From Bacillaceae bacterium (GTDB taxonomy: Bacteria > Bacillota > Bacilli > Bacillales > Alkalibacillaceae), in contig JACDOD010000004.1 in NCBI GenBank assembly GCA_017656265.1, positions 186,001-250,000 on the forward strand: a stretch of DNA of 64,000 bases, written 5' to 3'. Position 1 is the stretch's first letter; every line of letters starts with the position of its first letter. A program made the translations under genes and the position numbers. The notes beneath the pieces are model-generated. The model worked only from the letters and a program-made list of their open reading frames with translations. It made no database searches and had not been told where the DNA came from. This document shows, piece by piece, positions 52,286 to 60,919 of this stretch.

Positions 52286-52492
52286 ATGACAGTAGGCGAT
52301 CAGGTGAAACAGGCAGTGGCTAGCTTGAAAAGTGCACAGGCAAGTTTTGAGTCTTTTGCACTTCAGACCAACAATCAGAATGCAAAGCAAATATATCAAA
52401 ATGCTGCTCAACAAACCCAGACAATTGTACAGCAAATTGAGCAGCGTGTTCAGGAAATGATTGATGAAGAGCCTGAATATGGAAATCAATAA
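52286..52492 (+). CDS. DUF1657 domain protein
   Basis: A 68-residue helical protein: VKQAVASLKSAQASFESFALQT, then NAKQIYQNAAQQTQTIVQQI, the DUF1657 pattern. These small proteins are often encoded beside SpoVA and DUF421 genes in spore formers and are thought to be spore-linked. AAAGGAGG precedes the ATG. The next gene encodes a DUF421 protein whose C-terminal 45 residues repeat this domain. Confidence 0.9.
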   Translation: MTVGDQVKQAVASLKSAQASFESFALQTNNQNAKQIYQNAAQQTQTIVQQIEQRVQEMIDEEPEYGNQ

Positions 52493-52632
52493 TAGAACTT
52501 TTTCAAAGGTGTGTTAAACATACGGGCCAGCCCCACTCTCAGGAGTCTGGGGGTGGCCATATACACATATACGAAGAAATATTCGTTTCTAAAACGGGTC
52601 ATCTTTACATAACTTCGACAGGAGGATGAACG
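52493..52632. other. Spacer with GC-rich hairpin
   Basis: At about 52522-52556 GGGCCAGCCCC and GGGGGTGGCC pair around CTCTCAGGAG, with no T run after it. It may tune expression between the two DUF1657-containing genes. Confidence 0.45.
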
Positions 52633-53496
52633 ATGCCGACATACATTGAAATGATACTTCGGGCGATTGCGATTTTTTTCATATTATTTATCCTTGCACG
52701 TATTCTTGGAAAGAAACAAATTTCACAGCTGACATTTTTTGATTACGTTACGGGAATTGCAATCGGAAGTATGGCTGCATCGGTTGCCATACGCCAGGAT
52801 CAATCCTTTCTATATGGATTTTTCGGCCTGATGGTTTTCACCTTGCTTTCTTTACTTTTTTCTTTTTTGTCTATTCATTCCCTTTCCCTACGAACATTAA
52901 TTGAAGGGAAGCCCACTACACTAATCAAAAACGGCGAGGTGCTGGAGGATAATCTGAAGAAGGCAAGATTGACCCATGCTGATCTCATGATGGGCCTCAG
53001 AAGAAAAAATGTATTTAAACTATCCGACGTTGAGTCCGCGGTTTTGGAAACCAATGGACTAATCAGTGTCATGAAGAAGTCACAGACTCAGCCCCTTACT
53101 CCAAAGGACATTGGTCTTAGCGTGCAGAGTGAATCGGAACCTTATTTGGTGATTGTTGATGGACATGTACTGGAAAAGCGATTGAGTTATCTTGGGTATA
53201 CAAAAGAATGGCTGAAAGGGGAAATTGTAAAACAGGGAGCGAAAGAATTTGATGATGTGTTTTTGGCTCAAATTGATTCTCAGGGCAATGTATTTGTAGA
53301 CTTGCGGAAGGATCAGAATCGCAGTGAAAAGGTTCCTCAAAAACCGCTTCTTGCTGCACAGCTCAGAAAAGTTCAGGCAGACTTGGAGATGTTTGCTCTG
53401 CAAACAGATGACCAAAACGCCAAACAGATGTATTACAGCCAGTCAAAAGAACTGGACAATGTAATTCAGATGGTTAATCCTTATATGACTGAATAA
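52633..53496 (+). CDS. DUF421 (YetF-like) membrane protein with DUF1657 tail
   Basis: A 287-residue protein: three membrane helices (about 5-25, 32-55, 60-82; ARILGKKQISQLTFFDYVTGIAIGS is the DUF421 mark), a cytoplasmic DUF421 domain (KPTTLIKNGEVLEDNLKKARL, LMMGLRRKNVFKLSDVE, to about 215) and a helical C-terminus (about 238-285) containing LEMFALQTDDQNAKQMYY, which parallels FESFALQTNNQNAKQIYQ of the preceding gene. So it is a DUF421-DUF1657 fusion. Such proteins accompany the mobile spoVA operon linked to spore germination, but no SpoVAC/D/E gene is nearby. GACAGGAGG precedes the ATG. Confidence 0.9.
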   Translation: MPTYIEMILRAIAIFFILFILARILGKKQISQLTFFDYVTGIAIGSMAASVAIRQDQSFLYGFFGLMVFTLLSLLFSFLSIHSLSLRTLIEGKPTTLIKNGEVLEDNLKKARLTHADLMMGLRRKNVFKLSDVESAVLETNGLISVMKKSQTQPLTPKDIGLSVQSESEPYLVIVDGHVLEKRLSYLGYTKEWLKGEIVKQGAKEFDDVFLAQIDSQGNVFVDLRKDQNRSEKVPQKPLLAAQLRKVQADLEMFALQTDDQNAKQMYYSQSKELDNVIQMVNPYMTE

Positions 53497-53563
53497 TGAA
53501 GAGAAGATACAGCGGATTATGAGGTATTAATTGAGTTTTTTAAATGTACGCCAAATAAATAAT

Positions 53564-53698
53564 AGGATGGGACAAAAAGCTCTTAACGGAGAAAAAGACG
53601 TACAAATGGACGAAATGAAAAATATCCGAACCCATTCATGTGACGATAGAATATAGTTCGGATATTTTAATGTCTTTTTGCACTTTTGTCCCAGCCTC
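53564..53698. repeat. Hairpin repeat copy
   Basis: AGGATGGGACAAAA (53564) and TTTTGTCCCAGCCT (53685) are the outer arms; the inner stem is ATATCCGAAC/GTTCGGATAT. Converging genes end on either side (53496 and 53699), so it probably terminates both. Confidence 0.8.
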
Positions 53699-54541
53699 TT
53701 ATCTTATGGCTCCAAGAGAATGCCGGACAGCGTATGGAGAAACATTAATCTCATGAATCGTGATTTCAGGTCTGCTCCCGACCCGGATATTTACTCCTGT
53801 TTGTCCAAGTCCTTCACTGATGTAGAAAGGCTTTCCATGAAACTGGTGCAGGCCTTTAATCATGTTCATTTTAGGCAGCTTTCCCATTTTTGCCAGATGA
53901 TATGCTTTAGGGTATAAAATTTGTCCTCCGTGAAAATGTCCGGACAATAAATAATCAAAATGATACTCTTCCATTTGCAAAACTGCGTTTGGATCATGGG
54001 TTAAGACTAGATTATATCCATCTTCTATACCTTCATAAGATTTTTCAAAGTCGCTGCGGTTAGTGCTAAAATCATCAATTCCTATAATATTTAGTTTGTT
54101 TCCGTTCACTTCAATTACATCATGTTCATTTTGCAGTGTTTTAACACCATATCGCTTCAATGTTTGATTTAATTGTTCAAAGTTTTTTCGCCGAAGGACA
54201 TAATCATGATTTCCATAAACGGCGTAGATACCATAAGCAGGGGAAAACTGATTGAACACTTGCAGGTAAGGGATGAGTTTGGGGATGCTTCGAACACGGT
54301 CAAGGAAATCACCGGTTAATGCAATTAGATCAATGGATTCATTTTTTAAGTGATGGTACAGTGTTTCAGGAGTTACTGAGATATTTTCAAGATGCATATC
54401 TGAAATATGCAGCACCCGAAACGGTTCTCGATTTAAACTAATCTGATCTAATGTCACTTTATTAATGGTTACATCGTGTGTGTTTTTATATGCTTTATAA
54501 AACCCTATAAAAATAGGTATTAGACCTGCTAGATAGTACAT
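53699..54541 (-). CDS. Metallophosphoesterase
   Basis: A 280-residue calcineurin-like phosphoesterase with an N-terminal membrane anchor (about 1-18). The five metal-binding motifs are seen: DMH in LHISDMHL, GDFLD, YGNHDYV, LTHDP and GHFHGG. It probably faces one side of the membrane and hydrolyses a phosphate ester, in the group of YkuE/YpbG-like proteins; the substrate is unknown. TAGGAGGTG precedes the ATG. The stop codon touches the repeat hairpin. Confidence 0.92.
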   Translation of the reverse strand: MYYLAGLIPIFIGFYKAYKNTHDVTINKVTLDQISLNREPFRVLHISDMHLENISVTPETLYHHLKNESIDLIALTGDFLDRVRSIPKLIPYLQVFNQFSPAYGIYAVYGNHDYVLRRKNFEQLNQTLKRYGVKTLQNEHDVIEVNGNKLNIIGIDDFSTNRSDFEKSYEGIEDGYNLVLTHDPNAVLQMEEYHFDYLLSGHFHGGQILYPKAYHLAKMGKLPKMNMIKGLHQFHGKPFYISEGLGQTGVNIRVGSRPEITIHEINVSPYAVRHSLGAIR

Positions 54542-54875
54542 CTATAACACCTCCTATTCTATTATATATAAATTACTAGGGCTTTTGGCTGACAATACAT
54601 GGTGTATCTGCCATTTAAAAAAATGTAACAGGATTTTGGAACGAAGGAAATCACCACTGACTGTCGAATATAGACATATAGAAACAATGAATGATCAGCT
54701 TCAGACATAGGTCAACCCAAACGGTACATGATCTAATGGAAATCATATTTATATTGGGTGTTTACATGCAGGATGACGTGGGAATACATATACTGCATAC
54801 CTGTTGATTTTAAATTACCAGAGTCCTGCATGTATCTGGAAAATAAAGATATAGAGAAAAAGGGTGGATGTGGCA
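54542..54875. other. Gap upstream of DUF1028 operon
   Basis: No gene is supported. It holds one exact Spo0A-box core TGTCGAA (54663-54669) and the candidate promoters of two divergent genes, none clear. An interrupted repeat, TGCAGGA and TCCTGCA (54768-54830 region), pairs at long range. Confidence 0.4.
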
Positions 54876-55049
54876 TTGCATGAATATGCGGGCGAATGCT
54901 CAAAATGCGGAAAAATGATCTTTCAGGTAAATGTATTCCTCGATGGTGTCAGTGAACGGGGAACATTGCTCTGTTATGAATGTGCAGCTAAAGAATTTAA
55001 ACAAAATGAAGAACGATTAAAGAAGCCTCAAACAAGGAGGGAAAGCTGA
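54876..55049 (+). CDS. Small zinc-finger-like protein
   Basis: A 57-residue protein with two CxxC pairs (ECSKCGK and LCYECAA) 26 residues apart, the layout of a zinc ribbon or treble clef, and a charged end. The TTG at 54876 is 8 bases after AGGGTGG; GTG codons further up lie within that site. The stop overlaps the ATG of the DUF1028 gene, so translation is coupled. Its partner is unknown; it may be an accessory of the DUF1028 protein. Confidence 0.72.
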   Translation: MHEYAGECSKCGKMIFQVNVFLDGVSERGTLLCYECAAKEFKQNEERLKKPQTRRES

Positions 55050-55921
55050 TGAGAACAATACCAAAGGATTTAATAGCAACATTTTCTATTGTGGGATTCG
55101 ATCCAGAAACAGGAGAATTAGGTATAGCCGTTCAATCTAAATTTATCGGTGTAGGTGCCGTCGTTCCATGGGCGAAGGCTGGAGTTGGAGCTATTGCAAC
55201 CCAATCTTATGCGAATACGTCCTATGGTCCAGAAGGTATAAAATACATGGAAGAAGGCAAAGATGCCAGGGATACCCTTGAATTGTTAATTAATGACGAT
55301 CCTGACAAAGAAATGCGTCAGGTTGGGATCGTCGATGCAAAGGGTAATGCGGCTACGTTTACTGGAAAAGAATGTTACGATTGGGCTGGGGGACGTACCG
55401 GAAAACATTATGCTGCTCAGGGGAATATTTTAGTAAGTCAGAATACAGTAGAAGCAATGGGTGAAACCTTTGAGAACACAAAAGGATCCCTGGCTGACCG
55501 TTTGCTCAAATCCCTGGAAGCCGGTCAAAAAGCCGGCGGGGACAGCCGCGGAAAGCAATCCGCTGCTCTTTACGTCGTTAAAGAAAAGGGAGGATATGGC
55601 GGCTATAATGACCGTTTCATTGATTTAAGGGTTGATGATCACCCTGAGCCTATTCAGGAACTAATCCGTATATACAAACTTCAGCAATTATACTTTGGCC
55701 AAACCAGGACAGAAAATGTATTAGAAATTAAAGGTGCCGTAAAGGAAGAGCTTGAGAAGGAGTTAGTTCGTCTTGGCTATCTGCAAAAAGGTGCAGAACA
55801 AGACGAGTTATTAAAAGCACTAACTTCATTTATTCATGTTGAGAATTTTGAAGAAAGGGAGCAGGAACCGGGTAAGATTGACCGAGAAGTTCTTGACTTT
55901 ATGAAACAAAAACAGGTTTAA
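55049..55921 (+). CDS. DUF1028 domain protein
   Basis: A 290-residue protein with the DUF1028 domain (ATFSIVGFDPETGELGIAVQSKF, GAIATQSYANTSYGP, AAQGNILV), which has an Ntn-hydrolase-like fold, at residues 5-220; an about 65-residue helical extension follows. Members are thought to be hydrolases, but their substrate is not settled. GGAGGG precedes the ATG, and the gene lies between the coupled zinc-finger gene and spo0M (30 bases). Confidence 0.92.
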   Translation: MRTIPKDLIATFSIVGFDPETGELGIAVQSKFIGVGAVVPWAKAGVGAIATQSYANTSYGPEGIKYMEEGKDARDTLELLINDDPDKEMRQVGIVDAKGNAATFTGKECYDWAGGRTGKHYAAQGNILVSQNTVEAMGETFENTKGSLADRLLKSLEAGQKAGGDSRGKQSAALYVVKEKGGYGGYNDRFIDLRVDDHPEPIQELIRIYKLQQLYFGQTRTENVLEIKGAVKEELEKELVRLGYLQKGAEQDELLKALTSFIHVENFEEREQEPGKIDREVLDFMKQKQV

Positions 55922-55951
55922 AGAACCCCATATGTTAAGGAGGTTTGTTAC

Positions 55952-56710
55952 ATGTTTAAGAAAATTCTTGCCAGTATTGGAATTGGAAATGCAGAAGTAG
56001 ATACTCAGCTTGAAAAAGATCGATATATGCCTGGAGAAGAAGTAAAAGGGAAAGTTTTAATCAAAGGAGGAAACACAGAACAGAACATTGACCGTATTCA
56101 GCTCTTTATAATGACTGAGGCTGTTCGGGAGACGGATGACTCTAAGGTTTATGAGTCTGTTATGATCAAACAGTATACAATCGGAGAAGCTTTTAAAATC
56201 GGTGCTGGAGAAGAGCGGGTATATGACTTTTCATTCAACTTGCCTGCACACACGCCGCCAACTCTTGGCAAAACAAAAATCTGGGTACAGACTGGTCTGG
56301 ACGTACCGAATGCAGTAGATCCAAATGATCAGGATTTTATACAGGTAGATCCGCATCCTTATATGGAAACTGTTCTGACAGCGGTTACTGATGTACTCGG
56401 ATTCCATTTGCGCAAAGTGGAGATGGAATATTCAAAACGATATAACTATGTCCAGGAATTCGAATTTACACCAATGAAAGATTTTCGTGGAGACCTGGAT
56501 GAGCTGGAAATCCTTTTCTTTATGAAGGACAATGGACTCGATCTTGTTATGCAGGTAGACCGACGTGCAAAAGGTCTTGGAGGGCTGTTTGCCGAGGCCC
56601 TTGAAATGGATGAAAGCTTTGTAAAAATTCAATTTTCTCAAACCGAATTAAACCAGGGGAAACATGCAGTAGCAGAAAAGTTAAAGAATATTATTACACA
56701 ATATGTTTAG
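55952..56710 (+). CDS. spo0M: Sporulation-control protein Spo0M
   Basis: A 252-residue arrestin-like protein of the SpoOM family: FKKILASIGIGNAEVDTQL, MPGEEVKGKVLIKGG and the beta-rich N-terminal half, then DPHPYMETVLTAV and a regulatory C-terminus. In B. subtilis Spo0M affects the start of sporulation and cytoskeletal or stress functions, acting in the cytosol. AAGGAGG precedes the ATG. Here it shares an operon with a DUF1028 protein. A GGCACC/GGTGCC hairpin with TTTT at 56718-56753 likely ends the transcript. Confidence 0.93.
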   Translation: MFKKILASIGIGNAEVDTQLEKDRYMPGEEVKGKVLIKGGNTEQNIDRIQLFIMTEAVRETDDSKVYESVMIKQYTIGEAFKIGAGEERVYDFSFNLPAHTPPTLGKTKIWVQTGLDVPNAVDPNDQDFIQVDPHPYMETVLTAVTDVLGFHLRKVEMEYSKRYNYVQEFEFTPMKDFRGDLDELEILFFMKDNGLDLVMQVDRRAKGLGGLFAEALEMDESFVKIQFSQTELNQGKHAVAEKLKNIITQYV

Positions 56711-56790
56711 AAAGCCAGGGCACCTCTAGCCACAAATTGGGGGTGCCTTTTAATCAGACAATTTATAGATGCAGGTTAGGAGGTTAAGAG

Positions 56791-57267
56791 ATGTCTGTTT
56801 ATGAGTATGAAGCGAAATCAATTGACGGAGAGCAGAAATCTCTGTCTGATTATCAAGGAAAGGTTCTTTTGATTGTGAATACTGCCAGTAAATGCGGGTT
56901 TACTCCTCAGTATAAAGGTTTGCAGCAGCTCTATGATAGATATCATGATCAGGGCTTTGAGGTGCTTGGTTTCCCGTGTAATCAGTTTGCCGGTCAGGAG
57001 CCGGGCACGGACGAAGACATAAAAGAATTTTGTACGCATACTTATCAGGTGACTTTTCCTATGTTCGCCAAAGTTGATGTCAATGGCGAAGGAGCCCATC
57101 CACTTTTTCAATACTTAACCAGGGAGGCTCCCGGAGTGATGGGAACATCATCCATAAAATGGAACTTTACCAAGTTTCTGATAGATCGGAATGGAAATGT
57201 TGTGAAACGTTTTGCCCCAAAAACGGAACCGGAAAAAATAGAACATGTGATAAAAGAATATTTATAA
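56791..57267 (+). CDS. Glutathione peroxidase family thiol peroxidase
   Basis: A 158-residue cytosolic peroxidase. The peroxidatic cysteine is in NTASKCGFTPQY, the glutamine in FPCNQFAGQEPG and the tryptophan-asparagine in KWNFTKFLIDRNG, giving the full catalytic tetrad with Cys instead of selenocysteine. In Bacillaceae (BsaA type) it most likely uses thioredoxin or bacillithiol rather than glutathione. TTAGGAGG precedes the ATG. Single gene with its own terminator. Confidence 0.95.
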   Translation: MSVYEYEAKSIDGEQKSLSDYQGKVLLIVNTASKCGFTPQYKGLQQLYDRYHDQGFEVLGFPCNQFAGQEPGTDEDIKEFCTHTYQVTFPMFAKVDVNGEGAHPLFQYLTREAPGVMGTSSIKWNFTKFLIDRNGNVVKRFAPKTEPEKIEHVIKEYL

Positions 57268-57309
57268 TCAAACGGTGCTTTCCCAAAAAGCCTTTAGAAA
57301 TGGAAAAAC

Positions 57310-57342
57310 CAGTCATGATGCGATGGTCATGGCTGTTTTTTT
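57310..57342 (+). terminator. Terminator of peroxidase gene
   Basis: CAGTCATGA/TCATGGCTG stem with one G-T pair and seven T residues. Confidence 0.85.
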
Positions 57343-57528
57343 GTCGAAATCTAAGAATGTCGAAATTCCCGCATGAACTGCAAAATTCACCCGTTCAGGT
57401 GATTTTCACATTGCCCATCAAGTATTTCAGACAATGAGTGCAGCTTATTTTTGAGACAACATTCGCCAATTCTTGATATGATAAAACATAAATAGAATGA
57501 TAGAATATATGGTCGGAGGATGATGCAA

Positions 57529-58206
57529 TTGATACCTGAAAAGGAAAAAGTAATCGTTTCTTTTAGCGGCGGTAAAGATTCAATGCTTGCACTGCATCGT
57601 ATAGTGGAGAGCAGTCAGTTTGAAATAGAAGGATTGCTGACAACTGTAAACAAGGGATATGGACGTACCAGCATTCATGGGGTAAGGGAAGAAATTCTTG
57701 ATGCACAGGCCGAAGCCCTTGGATTTCTAGTTCACAAAGTGTATATTCCGAAGCGATGCACCAATGAAGAATATGAGCAAATAATGGAAGAGGAAATGAA
57801 GAGGGTAAAAGAAGCAGGAGTGAAGTATGTTGTTTTTGGAGACATTTTTCTGGAGGATATACGTGCTTATAGAGAAAACAACCTAAAGTCAACGGGCGTA
57901 CATCCGCTTTTTCCTTTATGGGGTGAGGATCCAAAACATGTAATGAATGAATTTTTGTCCCTTGGCTATGAAACGCTGATAACAACCATAAATGAAAAAA
58001 AATTGCCGAGAAGTTTTCTGGGCAAGACAATAAATGAAAGGCTTTTGCAGCAGTTCCCTAAAAATGTTGATATTTGCGGGGAAAATGGTGAATACCACAC
58101 GTTTGTTGTAAATGGGCCGTTGTTTGCGGAACGTTTAAAGATCAAACCGGGTCATCATCAAGTTGAAGATGATTATTATGTATATCAGGATGTTGTATTT
58201 GAATAA
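57529..58206 (+). CDS. Dph6-related ATP pyrophosphatase
   Basis: A 225-residue PP-loop enzyme: VSFSGGKDSMLALH binds ATP, and GENGEYHTFV near the end is the mark of the diphthine-ammonia ligase/MJ0570 family. Bacteria lack diphthamide, so the true substrate is unknown; it would adenylate a carboxylate and add ammonia or act on a nucleotide. TTG 57529 is nine bases from GGAGG, whereas the ATGs at 57520 and 57523 abut it. Two Spo0A-box-like cores lie about 170 bases upstream. The end overlaps the open frame before the next gene; 25 bases separate them. Confidence 0.88.
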   Translation: MIPEKEKVIVSFSGGKDSMLALHRIVESSQFEIEGLLTTVNKGYGRTSIHGVREEILDAQAEALGFLVHKVYIPKRCTNEEYEQIMEEEMKRVKEAGVKYVVFGDIFLEDIRAYRENNLKSTGVHPLFPLWGEDPKHVMNEFLSLGYETLITTINEKKLPRSFLGKTINERLLQQFPKNVDICGENGEYHTFVVNGPLFAERLKIKPGHHQVEDDYYVYQDVVFE

Positions 58207-58231
58207 GTTGCTAAGTCGGGAGAGAAACTGG

Positions 58232-59434
58232 ATGAAGACAAAACAATTTCTGCTGATCGTAAACCTAATGATTTTGTTTGGATGCAGTCCATCCCAGCAG
58301 GCTAATGTCACTGATGAAAAAATGGAGGAACTGCAAACGGAAGTTGAGGAATTAAAAAAAGAAAAAACGGAACTTTTGGATGAAATCGATGAGTTAAAAA
58401 AACAAATTCGAACTTTGCGTGAACAAGAAATAGATTATACAACGAAAATCACCTGGCAAAATTATCGAATAAACCAATTGGAACAGGCCTACAAGGAAAC
58501 AAAGATGAATGTGGTGCAGGAACAAATTCAATATGAGCCTGTCTATGCTGAATTCGTTGGCTTGATCGATGAAGTGGGTGTAAAGGGGGAGGCCTGGTTT
58601 AAGGCAGAAACCAATTTTACCGAACTCTACTTTCATGGAGAAGCAGTTAAGATGGAATACATGAAAGACCATGCGGATCAGATGTTTGAATATATTTTAA
58701 CCTTTTTAGGAGAAACATGGGAAGGGGAAAAACTTCGCATATATTTTACGGATGGGGAGAACCTTTTTGGCAATGAGGAGTTTTTAGGTTATTATGAGCC
58801 ATTAACGCAAAGAATATGGATCGCTCCTGACTTTACAATGATTTATTCGGATGAATATGGTGACTTCTTGCTTGATCCCCGGGATACGGTTCTGCATGAA
58901 ATGTTTCATGCTATCAGTAATTTTGATCAGGGACTTCCCTATGAAGATTACTGGTTTGAAGAAGGTATGGCCAGCTATTTAGCGCTCAGGTACGATTATC
59001 AGCCCATTAATGCTCAATCTTTCCCTGAAGCCTATGAATACAGACTTCTTTACGATGTGTACTGGTTTGATTATGCAAATGGTTCCTTTCAGACTGCCAT
59101 TCACGATGAACAGGAACTGAATCAAAATTGGTCCTTATTAACAGCTGAAGAGAAGAAGGAGTTTTTTAGCTTAAAAGGTATCGCGCGCCTTCACTATGGG
59201 GACTCATTTGGCATATCTATATCATTTTTTGAAGCTAGCATCATTGATGCGTTGATTGATTTTTATGGACAAGATCGAACCCTTTCCTTTTATCAAGCAA
59301 TGAAAAATGTGGAAACTTCATTAGATGTTGAAGTTGTTTTTGAGGAAATTTTTCAGGTGACTTTGAGTGATTTTGAACATCAATGGAAAAAGAGGATACA
59401 GCAGACAGGAGATGTCGAAGAAAATATGTATTAA
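58232..59434 (+). CDS. Zinc metallopeptidase-like lipoprotein with coiled coil
   Basis: A 400-residue surface lipoprotein: signal peptide with lipobox LFGC, a coiled coil at about 30-85 (KMEELQTEVEELKKEK), then a gluzincin-like domain with HEMFH (His222, Glu223, His226) and FEEGMAS around Glu243-Glu244. The layout agrees with extracellular peptidases of the MA clan but the exact family is not recognised. ATG 58232 follows GGGAGAG. It lies between the ATP pyrophosphatase and the phosphatase genes, probably in one transcript with the former. Confidence 0.82.
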   Translation: MKTKQFLLIVNLMILFGCSPSQQANVTDEKMEELQTEVEELKKEKTELLDEIDELKKQIRTLREQEIDYTTKITWQNYRINQLEQAYKETKMNVVQEQIQYEPVYAEFVGLIDEVGVKGEAWFKAETNFTELYFHGEAVKMEYMKDHADQMFEYILTFLGETWEGEKLRIYFTDGENLFGNEEFLGYYEPLTQRIWIAPDFTMIYSDEYGDFLLDPRDTVLHEMFHAISNFDQGLPYEDYWFEEGMASYLALRYDYQPINAQSFPEAYEYRLLYDVYWFDYANGSFQTAIHDEQELNQNWSLLTAEEKKEFFSLKGIARLHYGDSFGISISFFEASIIDALIDFYGQDRTLSFYQAMKNVETSLDVEVVFEEIFQVTLSDFEHQWKKRIQQTGDVEENMY

Positions 59435-59499
59435 CTGATTATCCTTTCAGGAATTTTCAGGCATACTATGGTTTAGGTATGAGAAAGGAGAATGAAGTT

Positions 59500-60027
59500 A
59501 TGAATCGAGCCGTTTTTTTAGATCGGGACGGGGTCATTAATGAAGTGCTGAGTAAAAGAGTAAAGTTTGTGAATAAACCAGATGATTTTTATTTATTGGA
59601 TGGTGTCGGGGAAGGAATTAAAATGCTTAACGATGCAGGGTTTAAAGTGTTTGTTGTAACAAACCAGGGAGGGATTGGCCTGGGTTATATGAATGAGTCT
59701 GATTTGTTACGTGTACACGAGAAAATGGAAAAGGATCTGAAAGCGTATCATGCTCATGTGGACGATATTGCGTATTGTCCCCACAAACCCCATGCCAACT
59801 GTCCATGCCGAAAACCTAAACCTAAAATGATACTGGACCTTGCCAGAAAATATGATATCGACCTATCCAAAAGCTTTATGGTCGGAGATCGGGATCCGGA
59901 TATTGAAGCTGGTAAACGAGCCGGAACCAGGACAGTGTTCATTGGTGATCGTGATGAGGGGGAAGAAGCGGATATTGCATTTCCAGATCTGCTAAGTGCT
60001 GCCACATGGCTAACAGAACTAAAATAA
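59500..60027 (+). CDS. HAD-IIIA phosphatase, GmhB-like
   Basis: A 175-residue HAD phosphatase of the histidinol-phosphate/heptose-bisphosphate phosphatase group: FLDRDGVINE (nucleophile), VVTNQGGIG, the zinc loop CPHKPHANCPCRKP with a His and three Cys, and GDRDPDIEAGKRAG. In Bacillaceae without LPS the substrate may be another sugar bisphosphate. ATG 59500 follows AAAGGAG. A mini copy of the hairpin repeat follows and probably ends transcription. Confidence 0.92.
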   Translation: MNRAVFLDRDGVINEVLSKRVKFVNKPDDFYLLDGVGEGIKMLNDAGFKVFVVTNQGGIGLGYMNESDLLRVHEKMEKDLKAYHAHVDDIAYCPHKPHANCPCRKPKPKMILDLARKYDIDLSKSFMVGDRDPDIEAGKRAGTRTVFIGDRDEGEEADIAFPDLLSAATWLTELK

Positions 60028-60058
60028 ATCATAGTGACAAACTTCATAACTAAAATTA

Positions 60059-60102
60059 GAGGCTGAAACAAATGATTATCTTTCGAATGTGTCCCAGCCT
60101 AT
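60059..60102. repeat. Mini copy of GAGGCTGGGACA repeat
   Basis: GAGGCTGAAACA (60059-60070) and TGTCCCAGCCT (60090-60100) with only a 19-base loop and no inner stem. It appears as a reduced form of the family, here in terminator position after the phosphatase gene. Confidence 0.7.
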
Positions 60103-60255
60103 TATATGTTATGGTGAAAGGCTTGTAGCAGTCCGTTGCTTACTGGGCGTTTGTCACAAATCTTCGTTCGAACAATAGAATGTATTGAGAACGTTCCGAT
60201 TGGCAGGATGCGAGATAAAAACGATAGATGACCATCTTTTTTAAGGAGGAAGTAT

Positions 60256-60759
60256 GTGAAAGTTTTTAAGGAAATTAAGGATTTTGCGGTTAAAGGCTCG
60301 GTTGTAGATTTGAGTGTTGGAGTAATGCTTGGAGGTGCTTTTGGCAAGGTGATTGATTCACTAGTATCAGATATGTTAATGCCGCCATTGGGTCTGATGA
60401 TGGCGAAAGTGGACTTTTCAAACCTTTATATTAATTTATCTGGCGGTTCTTATCGTTCCTTGCAGGAGGCTAAAGAAGCCGGTGCGATTACAGTTAATTA
60501 TGGTCTGTTTTTAAACACCCTGCTTCATTTTGGTATCATCAGCATTTCTACCTTTTACATGATCCGTCAGCTAAACCGCTTTCGAAATAGCCCTTTACAG
60601 ACTTTATCAGACAAAGATTGTCCATTCTGCTTTACTCGAATACCGGAACAGGCCAAACGCTGTCCCCACTGTACATCGGATTTAACGAAGCCGAATCCCC
60701 CCTTAAAAGTTCAGTCAAATGGAATTAAAGTGAATATAATGCCGGAGCAAAAAAATTAA
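60256..60759 (+). CDS. mscL: MscL mechanosensitive channel with C-terminal zinc ribbon
   Basis: A 167-residue large-conductance mechanosensitive channel: amphipathic N-terminus (KEIKDFAVKGSVVDLSVGVMLGGAFGKVIDSLVSD cut into the first helix), periplasmic loop, second helix (NTLLHFGIISISTFYMI). After the second helix, where MscL normally ends in a short charged bundle, there is a zinc ribbon (CPFCFTRIPEQAKRCPHC) and a hydrophilic end. The channel opens under tension to release solutes at osmotic downshock, useful for a salt-tolerant cell. GTG start after TAAGGAGG. Confidence 0.93.
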   Translation: MKVFKEIKDFAVKGSVVDLSVGVMLGGAFGKVIDSLVSDMLMPPLGLMMAKVDFSNLYINLSGGSYRSLQEAKEAGAITVNYGLFLNTLLHFGIISISTFYMIRQLNRFRNSPLQTLSDKDCPFCFTRIPEQAKRCPHCTSDLTKPNPPLKVQSNGIKVNIMPEQKN

Positions 60760-60919
60760 TTTTTGAAAATGGAAAACTTACCAAGCTTGGATATTTGGTT
60801 TCTGGAAAAACCTATGTCTGGTATAATCGAACTACATTTAACGTTTTTTAACGTTAAAATATTAAATTAAATCTATCAGGAACCACATCATCAGAAATAG
60901 AAAGGATTGCGAAACACTA

